From contig NZ_JNXT01000012.1 of the NCBI RefSeq assembly GCF_000716675.1, positions 62,001 through 126,000 on the forward strand: a DNA stretch of 64,000 nt, given 5' to 3'. Made by a program: the position numbers and the translations under genes. The stretch's first letter is position 1. Each line of letters begins with the position of its first letter. Below, piece after piece: positions 35,417 through 44,403 of this stretch. Below the pieces are notes generated by a model. It ran no database searches and was not told the DNA's origin. It worked only from the letters and a program-made list of their open reading frames with translations. Source of the stretch: Streptomyces alboflavus. GTDB taxonomy: Bacteria > Actinomycetota > Actinomycetes > Streptomycetales > Streptomycetaceae.

Positions 35417-37573
35417 TTGCCGGCCGAAGACCGCAAGGAGCGGGTGCGCGCGCTCCTGGACTCCGTGCATGCCAAGGGGCGTACGTCGCTCACGGCGCCG
35501 GAGGGCAAGGTCCTGGCGGACGCCTACGGGATCGCGGTGCCCGGGGAGGAGCTGGCACGGGACGTCGACGAGGCGGTGGCGTGCGCGGCGCGCTTCGGCG
35601 GGCCCGTCGTCATGAAGATCGTGTCCCCGGACATCCTGCACAAGACCGACGCGGGAGGCGTGGTCGTGGGCGTGGAGGGCGCCGCGGACGTACGGGAGAC
35701 CTTCCACCGGATCGTCGCCAACGCGCGCGCCTACGCGCCCACGGCGCGCGTCGACGGCGTGCAGGTGCAGGAGCTGCTGCCGTCGGGGCCCGGCGCCCAG
35801 GAGGTGATCGTCGGGGCGGTCACCGATCCGACGTTCGGCAAGGTCGTCGCGTTCGGTCTGGGCGGTGTCCTGGTGGAGGTCCTGAAGGACGTCACGTTCC
35901 GGCTCGCGCCCGTCGACGCCGACGAGGCCCGCTCGATGCTCGACTCGATCCGGGCGGCCGAGGTCCTGCGCGGTGTGCGGGGCGCGCCCGGCGTGGACCG
36001 CTGGGCGCTGGCCGAGCAGATACGCCGGGTGTCGGAGCTGGTCACCGACTTCCCCGAGATCGCGGAGGTCGACCTCAATCCGGTCGTCGCGACCCCCGAG
36101 GGCGCGCTCGCCGCGGACATCCGCGTCATCCTCGCCGCCGAGGCCCCCAAGGAGCGGCGCACGTACACGCGCGCGCAGATGCTGGCTTCGATGCGGCGCC
36201 TCATGCGGCCCCGCTCCGTCGCCGTCATCGGCGCCTCCAACGAGCCGGGCAAGATCGGCAATTCGGTGATGCGCAACCTCATCGACGGCGGCTTCCCCGG
36301 GGAGATCCATCCGGTGAACCCCAAGGCCGATGACATTCTGGGCCGCAAGGCGTACAAGAGTGTCACGGACGTCCCTGGTGAGGTGGATGTGGCGGTCTTC
36401 GCGATTCCCGCCAAGTTCGTCGCGTCCGCTCTGGAGGAGGTCGGGCACAAGGGCGTCCCGAACGCGGTCCTCATCCCCTCGGGGTTCGCCGAGACCGGTG
36501 AACAGGCCCTCCAGGACGAGATCGTGGCGATCGGCGAGCGGCACGGGGTGCGGCTGCTCGGCCCGAATATCTACGGCTACTACTCGACGTGGCAGGACCT
36601 GTGCGCCACGTTCTGCACGCCGTACGACGTGAGGGGCGGGGTGGCGCTCACCTCGCAGTCCGGCGGCATCGGGATGGCGATCCTGGGCTTCGCCCGCGCC
36701 ACGAAGACGGGTGTCTCGGCGATCGTCGGCCTCGGCAACAAGGCGGACCTCGACGAGGACGACCTCCTGACGTGGTTCGGCGAGGACCCCCACACCCAGT
36801 GCATCGCCATGCACCTGGAGGACCTCAAGGACGGCAGGGCGTTCGTGGAGGCCGCGCGGGCCACCGTGCCGAAGAAGCCCGTCGTGGTCCTCAAGGCGGG
36901 CCGGACGGCCGCGGGTGCCAAGGCCGCCGGATCGCACACGGGCGCGCTCGCGGGCGACGACGCGGTCTACGACGACATCCTGCGGCAGGCCGGGGTCATC
37001 AGGGCCCCTGGGCTGAACGAGATGCTCGAGTACGCGCGGGCGCTGCCGGTCCTGCCGACGCCCCAGGGCGACAACGTCGTCATCATCACCGGGGCGGGCG
37101 GCTCGGGCGTGCTGCTCTCCGACGCAGTCACCGACAACGGCCTGCGGCTGATGGACATTCCGCCCGACCTCGACGCGGCGTTCCGCGCGTTCATCCCGCC
37201 GTTCGGCGCGGCCGGCAACCCCGTCGACATCACCGGCGGCGAGCCCCCCTCGACGTACGAGGCGACGATCCGGCTCGGCCTGGAGGATCCGCGCATCCAC
37301 GCGCTCGTACTGGGCTACTGGCACACCATCGTCACCCCTCCCATGGTCTTTGCCGAACTAACGGCCCGCGTGATCGCCGAGTTCCGGGATCGGGGCGTCG
37401 ACAAGCCGGTCGTCGCGTCGCTCGCGGGCGACGTCGAGGTGGAGGAGGCCTGCCAGTACCTCTTCGAGCGGGGGGTCGTGGCCTACCCGTACACCACGGA
37501 GAAGCCGGTCGACGTGCTCGGCGCGAAGTACCGCTGGGCGCGCGCCGCAGGACTCCTTGGGGGCGGTCGATGA
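35417..37573 (+). CDS. Fused NDP-forming acyl-CoA synthetase
   Basis: 718 residues from a TTG directly after the frc stop, with GGAG inside frc 8 bases upstream. Order: ATP-grasp domain first (residues 1-235, VVMKIVSPDILHKTDAGGVV, EVDLNPVVATPEG), then the CoA-binding domain (from about 258, RSVAVIGASNEPGKIGNSV), then the succinyl-CoA-ligase-like domain with the phospho-His in AGSHTGALAGDD. Makes or uses a CoA thioester with ATP/ADP. In the oxalate operon it could activate oxalate or formate, or recover energy from formyl-CoA. Exact acid unknown. Confidence 0.88.
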   Translation: MPAEDRKERVRALLDSVHAKGRTSLTAPEGKVLADAYGIAVPGEELARDVDEAVACAARFGGPVVMKIVSPDILHKTDAGGVVVGVEGAADVRETFHRIVANARAYAPTARVDGVQVQELLPSGPGAQEVIVGAVTDPTFGKVVAFGLGGVLVEVLKDVTFRLAPVDADEARSMLDSIRAAEVLRGVRGAPGVDRWALAEQIRRVSELVTDFPEIAEVDLNPVVATPEGALAADIRVILAAEAPKERRTYTRAQMLASMRRLMRPRSVAVIGASNEPGKIGNSVMRNLIDGGFPGEIHPVNPKADDILGRKAYKSVTDVPGEVDVAVFAIPAKFVASALEEVGHKGVPNAVLIPSGFAETGEQALQDEIVAIGERHGVRLLGPNIYGYYSTWQDLCATFCTPYDVRGGVALTSQSGGIGMAILGFARATKTGVSAIVGLGNKADLDEDDLLTWFGEDPHTQCIAMHLEDLKDGRAFVEAARATVPKKPVVVLKAGRTAAGAKAAGSHTGALAGDDAVYDDILRQAGVIRAPGLNEMLEYARALPVLPTPQGDNVVIITGAGGSGVLLSDAVTDNGLRLMDIPPDLDAAFRAFIPPFGAAGNPVDITGGEPPSTYEATIRLGLEDPRIHALVLGYWHTIVTPPMVFAELTARVIAEFRDRGVDKPVVASLAGDVEVEEACQYLFERGVVAYPYTTEKPVDVLGAKYRWARAAGLLGGGR

Positions 37574-37696
37574 CGTGACCGGCGCACGGGGCGGCCGACG
37601 GTGCGCGTCGGCCGGCCCGGAGCCCGTAGGCGCACGAAAGGGATTGGACAGGGGGCGCTGGCCAGGAACTTTTCGACGCAAGGGGTGCTGAGTGAC

Positions 37697-39085
37697 ATGA
37701 CGACAACCGACATATCCAGGCCCGTCGCCTACCGGGAGGTGACGGATTCCAACGGCCGGATGTACCGCGTCGGCGAGACCGACATCGACATCATGGGCCG
37801 CAAACGCAAGTGGATGGTCATCCTGCCGTGGGTGGGCATGATGGGCATCAGCTCGGCCGAGTACGCGTTCGCGTCCGCCGAGGACACGCTGCACACCGCG
37901 CACAGCTGGAGCAGTCTGCACATCTTCTGGATGCTGGGCGTCTGGGTCTTCTTCCAGGCCGCCGTGGCCTTCCCCGCGGGCAAGCTCCGCGAGAGCGGGA
38001 AGCTCCCGGCCCGCTGGGCGATGATGATCGGCGCGTGCGGCACCCTCCTGGGTTATCTCTCGCTTGCCTTTGCACCGCATGTGGTCGTCGCCTACATCGG
38101 GTTCGGCATGTTCAGCGGCATGGGCGCCGGCATGGTGTACGCGACCTGCGTGAACATGGTCGGCAAGTGGTATCCAGAGCGAAAGGGCGGCAAGACCGGC
38201 TTCGTCAACGGCGGCTTCGCCTACGGCTCGGTGCCGTTCGTCTTCATCTTCACCGGCTTCATGGACCTGTCCAACTTCCGCTGGGTGCTTGTCTCCGTGG
38301 GTCTCTTCCTGGCGGCGACGGTCGCCGTGGCCGGGTACTTCTTCCAGGACCCGCCGAAGAACTGGTGGCCCGCCGAGGTGGACCCGCTGCGCCCGCCCGA
38401 CGACCCACGGGCCCGGCGCGCCCTGGCGATGAACCCGCCCGCCGTACGGCAGTACACCCCCAAGGAGGCCTGGCAGACCGGTCGCGTCGGACTGATGTGG
38501 TTCTGCCTGCTGTGCACCTCGGGCGTGAACATCTTCGGCATCGCGTTCCAGGTGGACATCGGGGAGGACGCCGGGTTCGCGGGCGGAATCGTCGCCACGG
38601 CCATGTCCCTGAAGGCCATCGTCAACGGCACCGGACGAGGCGTCATCGGCTGGCTCTCGGACCGCTACGGACGCAAACGCTGCCTGATCTTCGTCTGTAT
38701 CGTCCTCGGCCTCTCGCAGTACGGCATCCTCTGGTCCGCCGAGATCAAGAACCTGCCGCTGTTCCTGATCTTCTCCAGCATCTCCGGCTTCGGCGGCGGC
38801 GCCATCTTCCCGATGTTCGCGGCCATGACGGCGGACTACTTCGGAGAGAACAACAACGCCTCCAACTACGGCCTTGTCTACAGCTCGAAGCTGGTGTCCG
38901 GCCTGCTCGGCTCCGGCATGGGAGCCGTGGTGGTGAGCAACTGGGGCCACACCGGCGCGTTCACCCTGGCCGGATCCATATCCCTGTTCGCCGGCTTTGT
39001 CGCGCTCTTCCTGTCGCAACCCGGCAGGCCGAACCCCAAGGACATCAACCCCAATCCACAACCCCTAGGTGAGGAGATGGCTTGA
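37697..39085 (+). CDS. OFA-family MFS transporter (oxalate/formate antiporter), copy 1
   Basis: 462 residues, about 12 membrane segments. The N-terminus is long and hydrophilic (VTDSNGRMYRVGETDIDIMG) and is shared with the next gene. MFS motifs: GMVYATCVNMVGKWYPERKG and WLSDRYGRKRCL. The family exchanges oxalate for formate in Oxalobacter; here it would import oxalate or export formate. ATG with AAGGGG upstream, 123 bases after the synthetase gene. The next gene encodes a close relative of equal length, so the pair arose by duplication. Confidence 0.85.
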   Translation: MTTTDISRPVAYREVTDSNGRMYRVGETDIDIMGRKRKWMVILPWVGMMGISSAEYAFASAEDTLHTAHSWSSLHIFWMLGVWVFFQAAVAFPAGKLRESGKLPARWAMMIGACGTLLGYLSLAFAPHVVVAYIGFGMFSGMGAGMVYATCVNMVGKWYPERKGGKTGFVNGGFAYGSVPFVFIFTGFMDLSNFRWVLVSVGLFLAATVAVAGYFFQDPPKNWWPAEVDPLRPPDDPRARRALAMNPPAVRQYTPKEAWQTGRVGLMWFCLLCTSGVNIFGIAFQVDIGEDAGFAGGIVATAMSLKAIVNGTGRGVIGWLSDRYGRKRCLIFVCIVLGLSQYGILWSAEIKNLPLFLIFSSISGFGGGAIFPMFAAMTADYFGENNNASNYGLVYSSKLVSGLLGSGMGAVVVSNWGHTGAFTLAGSISLFAGFVALFLSQPGRPNPKDINPNPQPLGEEMA

Positions 39086-39086
39086 T

Positions 39087-40475
39087 ATGACGGCGGAGCC
39101 CTTCGCCGCAAGCGGCGCGTCCGGCCGCGCGGACACGTCGTACGAGAAGTTCCAGGAGGTCACGGACGCGCGCGGACGCGTCTACCGCATCGGTGAGAGC
39201 GACCGGGACATCCTCGGCCGCCCACGCTGGACGATGGTCGTCCTCCCCTGGGTGGCCATGATCGCCATCAGTGTCTTCGAGTACGCCTTCGGAGCGGCCG
39301 AGAACACCCTGTCCGCGGCGCACCACTGGTCGTCGTCGAACACCTTCTGGGTGCTGAGCGTGTGGATCTTCTTCCAGGCGGGCGTGTCCTTCCCCGCCGG
39401 GAAGCTCCGCGAGAAGGGCATCCTGACCAGCCGCAAGGCCATGCTGACGGGATCGGTCCTGTCGCTGCTCGGGTTCGTCAGCCTCAGCCACGCACCGAAC
39501 GTGGCGGCCGCGATGGTCGGCTTCGGCCTGCTCGGCGGGATCGGCTCCGGGCTGATCTACTCGACGTGCGTGAACATGGTCGGCAAGTGGTACCCCGAGC
39601 GGCGCGGCGGCAAGACGGGCTTCGTCAACGGAGGGTTCGCCTACGGAGCGGTGCCTTTCATCTTCCTGTTCTCCTACGGCTTCGACACCTCCAACTACCG
39701 CACGGTGCTGGATCTCGTCGGCTTCTACGTGCTCGCCGTGACCCTGGTGGCGGGCATGTTCTTCAAGGACCCGCCGAAGAACTGGTGGCCGTCCGACATC
39801 GATCCGCTGCGGCCCCCCACTGACCCGCGCACCGCCATGGCGCTCGCCAAGAACCCCCCGGCGGCCGCGCAGTTCACGCCCGGGGAGGCGTTACGCACCG
39901 GCGTCGTGCCGCTCATGTGGGTGTGCATGCTGTGCTGCGCCGGAGTGTCGATCTTCGGGATCTCCTTCCAGGTCCCGTTCGCCAAGGACATGGGCTTCGG
40001 CCCACTCATCGCGGCGTCGTCGATGGGCGTCATGTCGGTGATCAACGGCACGGGGCGGGGCGTCGTGGGCTGGCTCTCCGACCGTCTCGGCCGCCGGTAC
40101 ACCCTCACGTACGTCTGTCTGACGCTGGCCGTCGCCCAGTTCGGTGTCCTGTGGGCAGGCGAGATGCACAACCAGCCGCTGTTCCTGGTCTTCGCCTTCC
40201 TGTCCGGCTTCGCCGGTGGCGCGTTCTACCCCCTGTTCGCCGCGCTCGTCCCCGACTACTTCGGAGAGAACAACAACGCGTCCAACTACGGCATGGTCTA
40301 CAGCGCGAAGCTCGTCAGCGGTCTCTTCGGAGGCGGCCTCGGCGCGATGGTCGTCGACTCCTGGGGCTACGTCGGCGCCTACGTGATGGCCGGTGGGGTG
40401 TCGCTGCTCGCGGCGGCCCTGTCGCTGCTGCTGCACCAGCCGGGGGCACCACGCGCGCGTGGTGCCACGGTGTGA
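39087..40475 (+). CDS. OFA-family MFS transporter, copy 2
   Basis: 462 residues, exactly the length of copy 1, starting 1 base past its stop (GAGGAG upstream). Shares the hydrophilic N-terminal module (VTDARGRVYRIGESDRDILG), CVNMVGKWYPERRGGKTGFV, WLSDRLGRRYTL and YFGENNNASNYGMVYSAKLV with it. Differences cluster in the membrane segments, so the two copies may differ in substrate or direction. Confidence 0.85.
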   Translation: MTAEPFAASGASGRADTSYEKFQEVTDARGRVYRIGESDRDILGRPRWTMVVLPWVAMIAISVFEYAFGAAENTLSAAHHWSSSNTFWVLSVWIFFQAGVSFPAGKLREKGILTSRKAMLTGSVLSLLGFVSLSHAPNVAAAMVGFGLLGGIGSGLIYSTCVNMVGKWYPERRGGKTGFVNGGFAYGAVPFIFLFSYGFDTSNYRTVLDLVGFYVLAVTLVAGMFFKDPPKNWWPSDIDPLRPPTDPRTAMALAKNPPAAAQFTPGEALRTGVVPLMWVCMLCCAGVSIFGISFQVPFAKDMGFGPLIAASSMGVMSVINGTGRGVVGWLSDRLGRRYTLTYVCLTLAVAQFGVLWAGEMHNQPLFLVFAFLSGFAGGAFYPLFAALVPDYFGENNNASNYGMVYSAKLVSGLFGGGLGAMVVDSWGYVGAYVMAGGVSLLAAALSLLLHQPGAPRARGATV

Positions 40476-40508
40476 CGTCCAGCCGGTGCACCAGGCCGGC
40501 GTTCCAGG

Positions 40509-40554
40509 GGGAGGGGGTGTGGCCCGCCGGTCCGGCGGGCCACACCCCCTCCCC
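40509..40554. terminator. Very strong bidirectional terminator
   Basis: A near-perfect stem of about 22 bp with GGTGTGGCCCGCCGG and CCGGCGGGCCACACC at its heart, between the convergent transporter and isomerase-like genes. Confidence 0.8.
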
Positions 40555-40558
40555 TGTT

Positions 40559-41623
40559 TCAGTCGCCGCAGCGCTCCCGGAGGGAGTGCAGGTGCGCGCT
40601 GGACTTGCGGGCGAACGCGTAGGACTCGGCCGGGTTGTCGTGCTCGGCCTGCCAATGGTGGTAGCGGCGCCCGTGGTGGGTGCGGGCGGTCACCTTGGAC
40701 AGGAACCTCTTGTAGTCGATGTCGCCGTCACCGACGTCCGACATGCGGTAGCCGTCCCGGGTGGAGTCGTCCCGGACGCCGTCCTTGACGTGGAACAGCG
40801 GGTAGCGGTGCGGTCGCTTGAGGACGTAGTCCAGCGGGTCGAAGGGCCGCGGGGTGCCGTCCACCTGCTTGCCGAAGCGGAACTGCGCGGAGTACGCCCA
40901 GTAGATGTCCATCTCCAGGAACACGTGGTCCGGGTCGGTCTCGGCGAGCAGCACGTCGTAGAGGCGCACGCTCGGCTTGTCCGTGGCGAAGGAGAACTCC
41001 TCGGCGTGGTTGTGCTGGTAGAACTTCATCCCCCGCGCGCGTGCCGCTTCTCCGTACGTGTTGAAGTCCTCCGCGGCCCGCTTCCACCCGTCGACGGTCG
41101 AGCCGTAGCGGAAGGGGCCCGACGCGGTGCCGATGTGCTTGAGGCCGAGCGCCTCGGCGTCGTCGAGGACCTTGGTGAGGTTCTGCGCGAACGTGTACGC
41201 GTTCGGGTTGCCGTTGTCGTAGTAGCCGACGTGGCTGCCGATCGGATTCAGTCCGTGGTCGTGAGCCAGCTTCTTGAGCTGTGCGAGTGTGATGGGGCCC
41301 GCGGAGCCCTGGGTGTATCCGGCGAACTCGATCTCGTCGTAGCCGTAGCGCTCCAACTCGCGGAAGACGGTGGCGAATCCGGCGGTGGAGACCCGGTCGC
41401 GGAGGCTGTAGAGCTGGATGCCGAGGCGGCCGGGCGGCAGGACGGGGCGGCCCCGGCCCTTGCCCCGCGCCGCCGGGGCGGGCTCGGCCGCGGCCGCGGG
41501 TGCCGTGGCGGCGACGCTGCCGACGAGCGCGGCCGCGGTGGTGCCCGCGGCGACGCCGAGCATGCCGCGGCGGCTGAGTCTGTGGGCGAGCTCGGGGTCG
41601 TCCGGGGTGTGTTTGCGGCTCAT
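40559..41623 (-). CDS. Tat-secreted sugar phosphate isomerase/epimerase-fold protein
   Basis: 354 residues. Twin-arginine signal: LSRRGMLGVAAG near residue 16, then a hydrophobic stretch and an Ala-rich cleavage region (TAPAAAAEPA). The mature part is a xylose-isomerase-like TIM barrel: LGIQLYSLRD, EIEFAGY, GSHVGYY, YQHNHAEEF (metal His/Glu), FLEMDIYWAY (Glu, Asp), LFHVKDG (His). Being outside the cell it acts on free, not phosphorylated, sugars or keto-sugars. The 171-base upstream spacer holds several GATCAGGG/CTGATCA motifs that may be operators. Own transcript or last after the phosphodiesterase gene. Confidence 0.85.
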   Translation of the reverse strand: MSRKHTPDDPELAHRLSRRGMLGVAAGTTAAALVGSVAATAPAAAAEPAPAARGKGRGRPVLPPGRLGIQLYSLRDRVSTAGFATVFRELERYGYDEIEFAGYTQGSAGPITLAQLKKLAHDHGLNPIGSHVGYYDNGNPNAYTFAQNLTKVLDDAEALGLKHIGTASGPFRYGSTVDGWKRAAEDFNTYGEAARARGMKFYQHNHAEEFSFATDKPSVRLYDVLLAETDPDHVFLEMDIYWAYSAQFRFGKQVDGTPRPFDPLDYVLKRPHRYPLFHVKDGVRDDSTRDGYRMSDVGDGDIDYKRFLSKVTARTHHGRRYHHWQAEHDNPAESYAFARKSSAHLHSLRERCGD

Positions 41624-41794
41624 GCGGTATCTCCCTGGCTGGCTGGGTGGGGTTCAGGGGTGGTTTCAGGGGTCGGGGGCTGATCACGGGTCGAGGACTG
41701 ATCAGGGATCAGTTCGAATGCGGGATCAGGGTGAGGTCGGGGGCGGACCCTGATGGCGTGGTCCGCGCCCTCTGGTTCAGTGGAGACAGATCGC

Positions 41795-43195
41795 TCAAGC
41801 CAGGCCGGCGAGGCGCAGCAGGAGCGATTTCACATCGGTGGCCGCGACGCGGCCGGTGACGGCGTGGGGGGTGGAGCACAGGATGAGCGGCCCGGAGTCC
41901 AGGTCATCGCTCGTGGGGAGGCGGCCGTGGCTGCCGCGAATAGGTGAGGGGTCCAGGGGCACGACCGCCATGCGGTAGCGCATGCCGAGCTTCTTGCGGG
42001 CGAGGGCGCCCGCGGCCTTGAGGCGGACGTAGGGGTCCTGGGGGTCCATGAACAGCTCGACGGGGTCGTAGCCGGGCTTGCGGTGGATTTCGACGAGCTG
42101 CGCGAAGTCGGGCGCGCGGGCGTCGTCGAGCCAGTAGTAGTACGTGAACCATGCGTCCGGCTCGGCGATAGCGACGAGTTCGCCGGAGCGCGGGTGGTCC
42201 AGGTGGTGGGTCTTCTTGCCCTCGTCGTCGAGGAGCTGCTCGATGCCGGGCAGGTCGGCGAGAGCGGCACGGGTGGCCTCCAGGTCCTCGGGCCGCCGGA
42301 CGTAGACGTGCGCGATCTGGTGGTCGGCGACGGCGAAGGCGCGGGACGCCATCGGGTCGAGGTACTCCATGCCGTCCTGCGTATGCACGTCCAGCAGGCC
42401 GGCGCGGCGCAGGGCGCGGTTGATGTCGACGGGGCGGCTGACCCGGGTGATGCCGTACTCGGACAGGGCGACGACGGTGCGGCCCTCTGCCTGGGCCTGG
42501 TCCAGGAGCGGGGCCAGTGCCGTGTCGAGGTCGGCGGCCGCCTGGTGGGAGCGCGGGTCGTCGGGGCCGAAGCGCTGCAGGTCGTAGTCGAGGTGAGGGA
42601 GGTAGCACAGGGCCAGGTCGGGCCGGCGGGTGGTGAGGATGTGGCGGGTGGCGTCGACGATCCAGCGGCTGGAGACGATGTCCGCGCCCGGGCCCCAGAA
42701 GTGGAAGAGGGGGAAGGTGCCGAGCTTCTCGGTGAGTTCGTCGTGCAAGGCCGGGGGCCGGGTGTAGCAGTCGGGTTCCTTGCGGCCGTCGGCGTAGTAG
42801 ACGGGGCGGGGGGTGACGGTGAAGTCGGTGTCGGCGCCCATGGCGTACCACCAGCAGATGTTGGCGACGGTGTAGCCGGGGTGCGCGCGGCGGGCGGCGT
42901 CCCACAGCTTGTCGCCGGAGACAAGGCCGTTGTGCTGGCGCCACAGCAGGACGTCGCCGAGCTCGCGGAAGTACCAGCCGTTGCCGACGATGCCGTGCTC
43001 GGCAGGCATCGTGCCGGTGAGGAAGGTCGACTGGGCGGCGCAGGTGACGGCGGGCAGGACGGTGCCCAGGGACGCGCGGGAGCCGGACCGGGCGAGGGCT
43101 GCGAGGTGCGGCATGTGGTCGAGCAGACGGGGGGTGAGGCCGACGACGTCGAGGACGAGCAGCGGGTTCGGCTGTGTGGGTGCGGGAGGGGTCAT
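41795..43195 (-). CDS. Alkaline phosphatase superfamily phosphodiesterase/nucleotide pyrophosphatase (Ebo-linked)
   Basis: 466 residues, start coupled by ATGA to the EboE gene. Metal/nucleophile motifs of type I phosphodiesterases: LLVLDVVGLTPRLLDHMPHL (first Asp), VLPAVTCAAQSTFLTGTMPA (nucleophile Thr), HGIVGNGWYF, YLPHLDYDLQRFGPDD (Asp/His) and a later HQIAHVY. No signal peptide. Such an enzyme often accompanies Ebo genes in bacteria; it may hydrolyse a phosphodiester intermediate. Last gene of the operon. Confidence 0.82.
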   Translation of the reverse strand: MTPPAPTQPNPLLVLDVVGLTPRLLDHMPHLAALARSGSRASLGTVLPAVTCAAQSTFLTGTMPAEHGIVGNGWYFRELGDVLLWRQHNGLVSGDKLWDAARRAHPGYTVANICWWYAMGADTDFTVTPRPVYYADGRKEPDCYTRPPALHDELTEKLGTFPLFHFWGPGADIVSSRWIVDATRHILTTRRPDLALCYLPHLDYDLQRFGPDDPRSHQAAADLDTALAPLLDQAQAEGRTVVALSEYGITRVSRPVDINRALRRAGLLDVHTQDGMEYLDPMASRAFAVADHQIAHVYVRRPEDLEATRAALADLPGIEQLLDDEGKKTHHLDHPRSGELVAIAEPDAWFTYYYWLDDARAPDFAQLVEIHRKPGYDPVELFMDPQDPYVRLKAAGALARKKLGMRYRMAVVPLDPSPIRGSHGRLPTSDDLDSGPLILCSTPHAVTGRVAATDVKSLLLRLAGLA

Positions 43196-44400
43196 GGCAG
43201 TTCCTTCAGGCCGAGCTCGGTCAGCAGGTCGCGGGCGAGGGTGAGTTCGGCGGCGATGCCGTCGGCGAGCTGGGGGCGGGCGCGGGGCCGCAGCTCGGGT
43301 GGGAGGGCCTGCCAGGTGTAGGTCTCGACTTCGAGGTGGCGCGTGCGGGGGTGCGGTCTGCCCACGAGCCGGGTGAGCGTGTCCTTCAGGACGGGGAGCG
43401 TGGAGGTCAGGGGCGCCGCGGGAGGCGCGTGCAGGGGGACGTGGAAGTGGGCGCGCCAGGGCGCCGAGTCGGGCAGGGCGTGGCGGGTGAGGGCCTCGCC
43501 GAGGTCGTCGGTGCCACGCAGGGAGGTGGCGACGAGCGTCCCGCCGGCGGCGGCCCCGCCCGGCTCGTGGGGCAGGGTGCGGGTCTGGTGCAGGAAGCGG
43601 GGTTCGTCGAAGGCGGCGAGGGCCGCGCGGACGTCCGGCAGGTGCGGGTGTTCGGCGTGCAGGGCGGCGGAGAGCTGGGACTTGACGACGGGGATGTCGG
43701 CGGCGGCGAGGGCGTCGAGCGCGGTCCCCGGATCTTCGAAGGAGGTGGCGAGATGACAGGTGTCGACGCAGATGCCGATGCGGTCGTGGCCGATCGCGGT
43801 GAGGGGGGCGATGGCGTCGCCGGTGGTCTCCACGGTGCAGCCCGGTTCGGGTTCGAGGCCGACGCGGATGGACTTGCCGGTCAGCTCGGCGAGGGCGTCC
43901 AGGCGTTGGGCGAGCGCGACGAGGGCGGTGCGGGCCTCGGCGGCGCGGGTGGCGTCGAAGGTGGTGCGCCAGGCGAGCGGAAGGGTGGAGATGGTGCCTT
44001 CGGTGACGTCGTCCGGCAACAGTTGGGCGAGGACACGGGCCAGGGCGGTGGTGTGGGCGAGGCGTTCGGGGTCGGCCCAGTCCGGTTTGTAGACGCGGTA
44101 CTTGACCTCTTCGGCGCCGAATCCCTCATAGGGGAAGCCGTTGAGGGTGACGACCTCCAGGCCGCGCCGGTCGAGTTCGGCGCGCAGTCCGCGCAGCGCG
44201 GCCGGGTCGGTGACCAGGGCGTGGGCGGCGTCCTTGGCGAGCCACAGGCCGATGCCGATGCGGTCGCGGCCAAGGCGCTTGCGTACGGGTTCGCAGTGGT
44301 CGCGCAGCTGGGCGAGGACGCCGTCGAGGGTCTCGGCGGGGTGGACGTTCGTGCAGTACGCGAGGTGGACGGTGGACCCGTCGGGGTGGCGGAAGCGCAT
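43192..44400 (-). CDS. EboE-like metabolite traffic protein (TIM barrel)
   Basis: 402 residues. LAYCTNVHPAETLDGVLAQL at the start is the hallmark of EboE; then IGIGLWLAKDA, VVTLNGFPYEGFG, VGLEPEPGCTVE, IGICVDTCHLATSFEDP (metal ligands of a xylose-isomerase-like site), and a QALPPELRP end. Ebo proteins were linked in cyanobacteria to movement of a scytonemin precursor to the periplasm; their chemistry is unknown. Starts 3 bases after the EboB-like stop. Confidence 0.8.
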   Translation of the reverse strand: MRFRHPDGSTVHLAYCTNVHPAETLDGVLAQLRDHCEPVRKRLGRDRIGIGLWLAKDAAHALVTDPAALRGLRAELDRRGLEVVTLNGFPYEGFGAEEVKYRVYKPDWADPERLAHTTALARVLAQLLPDDVTEGTISTLPLAWRTTFDATRAAEARTALVALAQRLDALAELTGKSIRVGLEPEPGCTVETTGDAIAPLTAIGHDRIGICVDTCHLATSFEDPGTALDALAAADIPVVKSQLSAALHAEHPHLPDVRAALAAFDEPRFLHQTRTLPHEPGGAAAGGTLVATSLRGTDDLGEALTRHALPDSAPWRAHFHVPLHAPPAAPLTSTLPVLKDTLTRLVGRPHPRTRHLEVETYTWQALPPELRPRARPQLADGIAAELTLARDLLTELGLKELP

Positions 44401-44403
44401 GGC

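Noticed and set aside
32837..37324. A minus-strand frame of about 1495 codons across the oxalate genes
   Set aside because: Antisense shadow of the ThDP enzyme, frc and acyl-CoA synthetase genes; composition is Val/Arg/Asp/Gly-rich with no domain motif.
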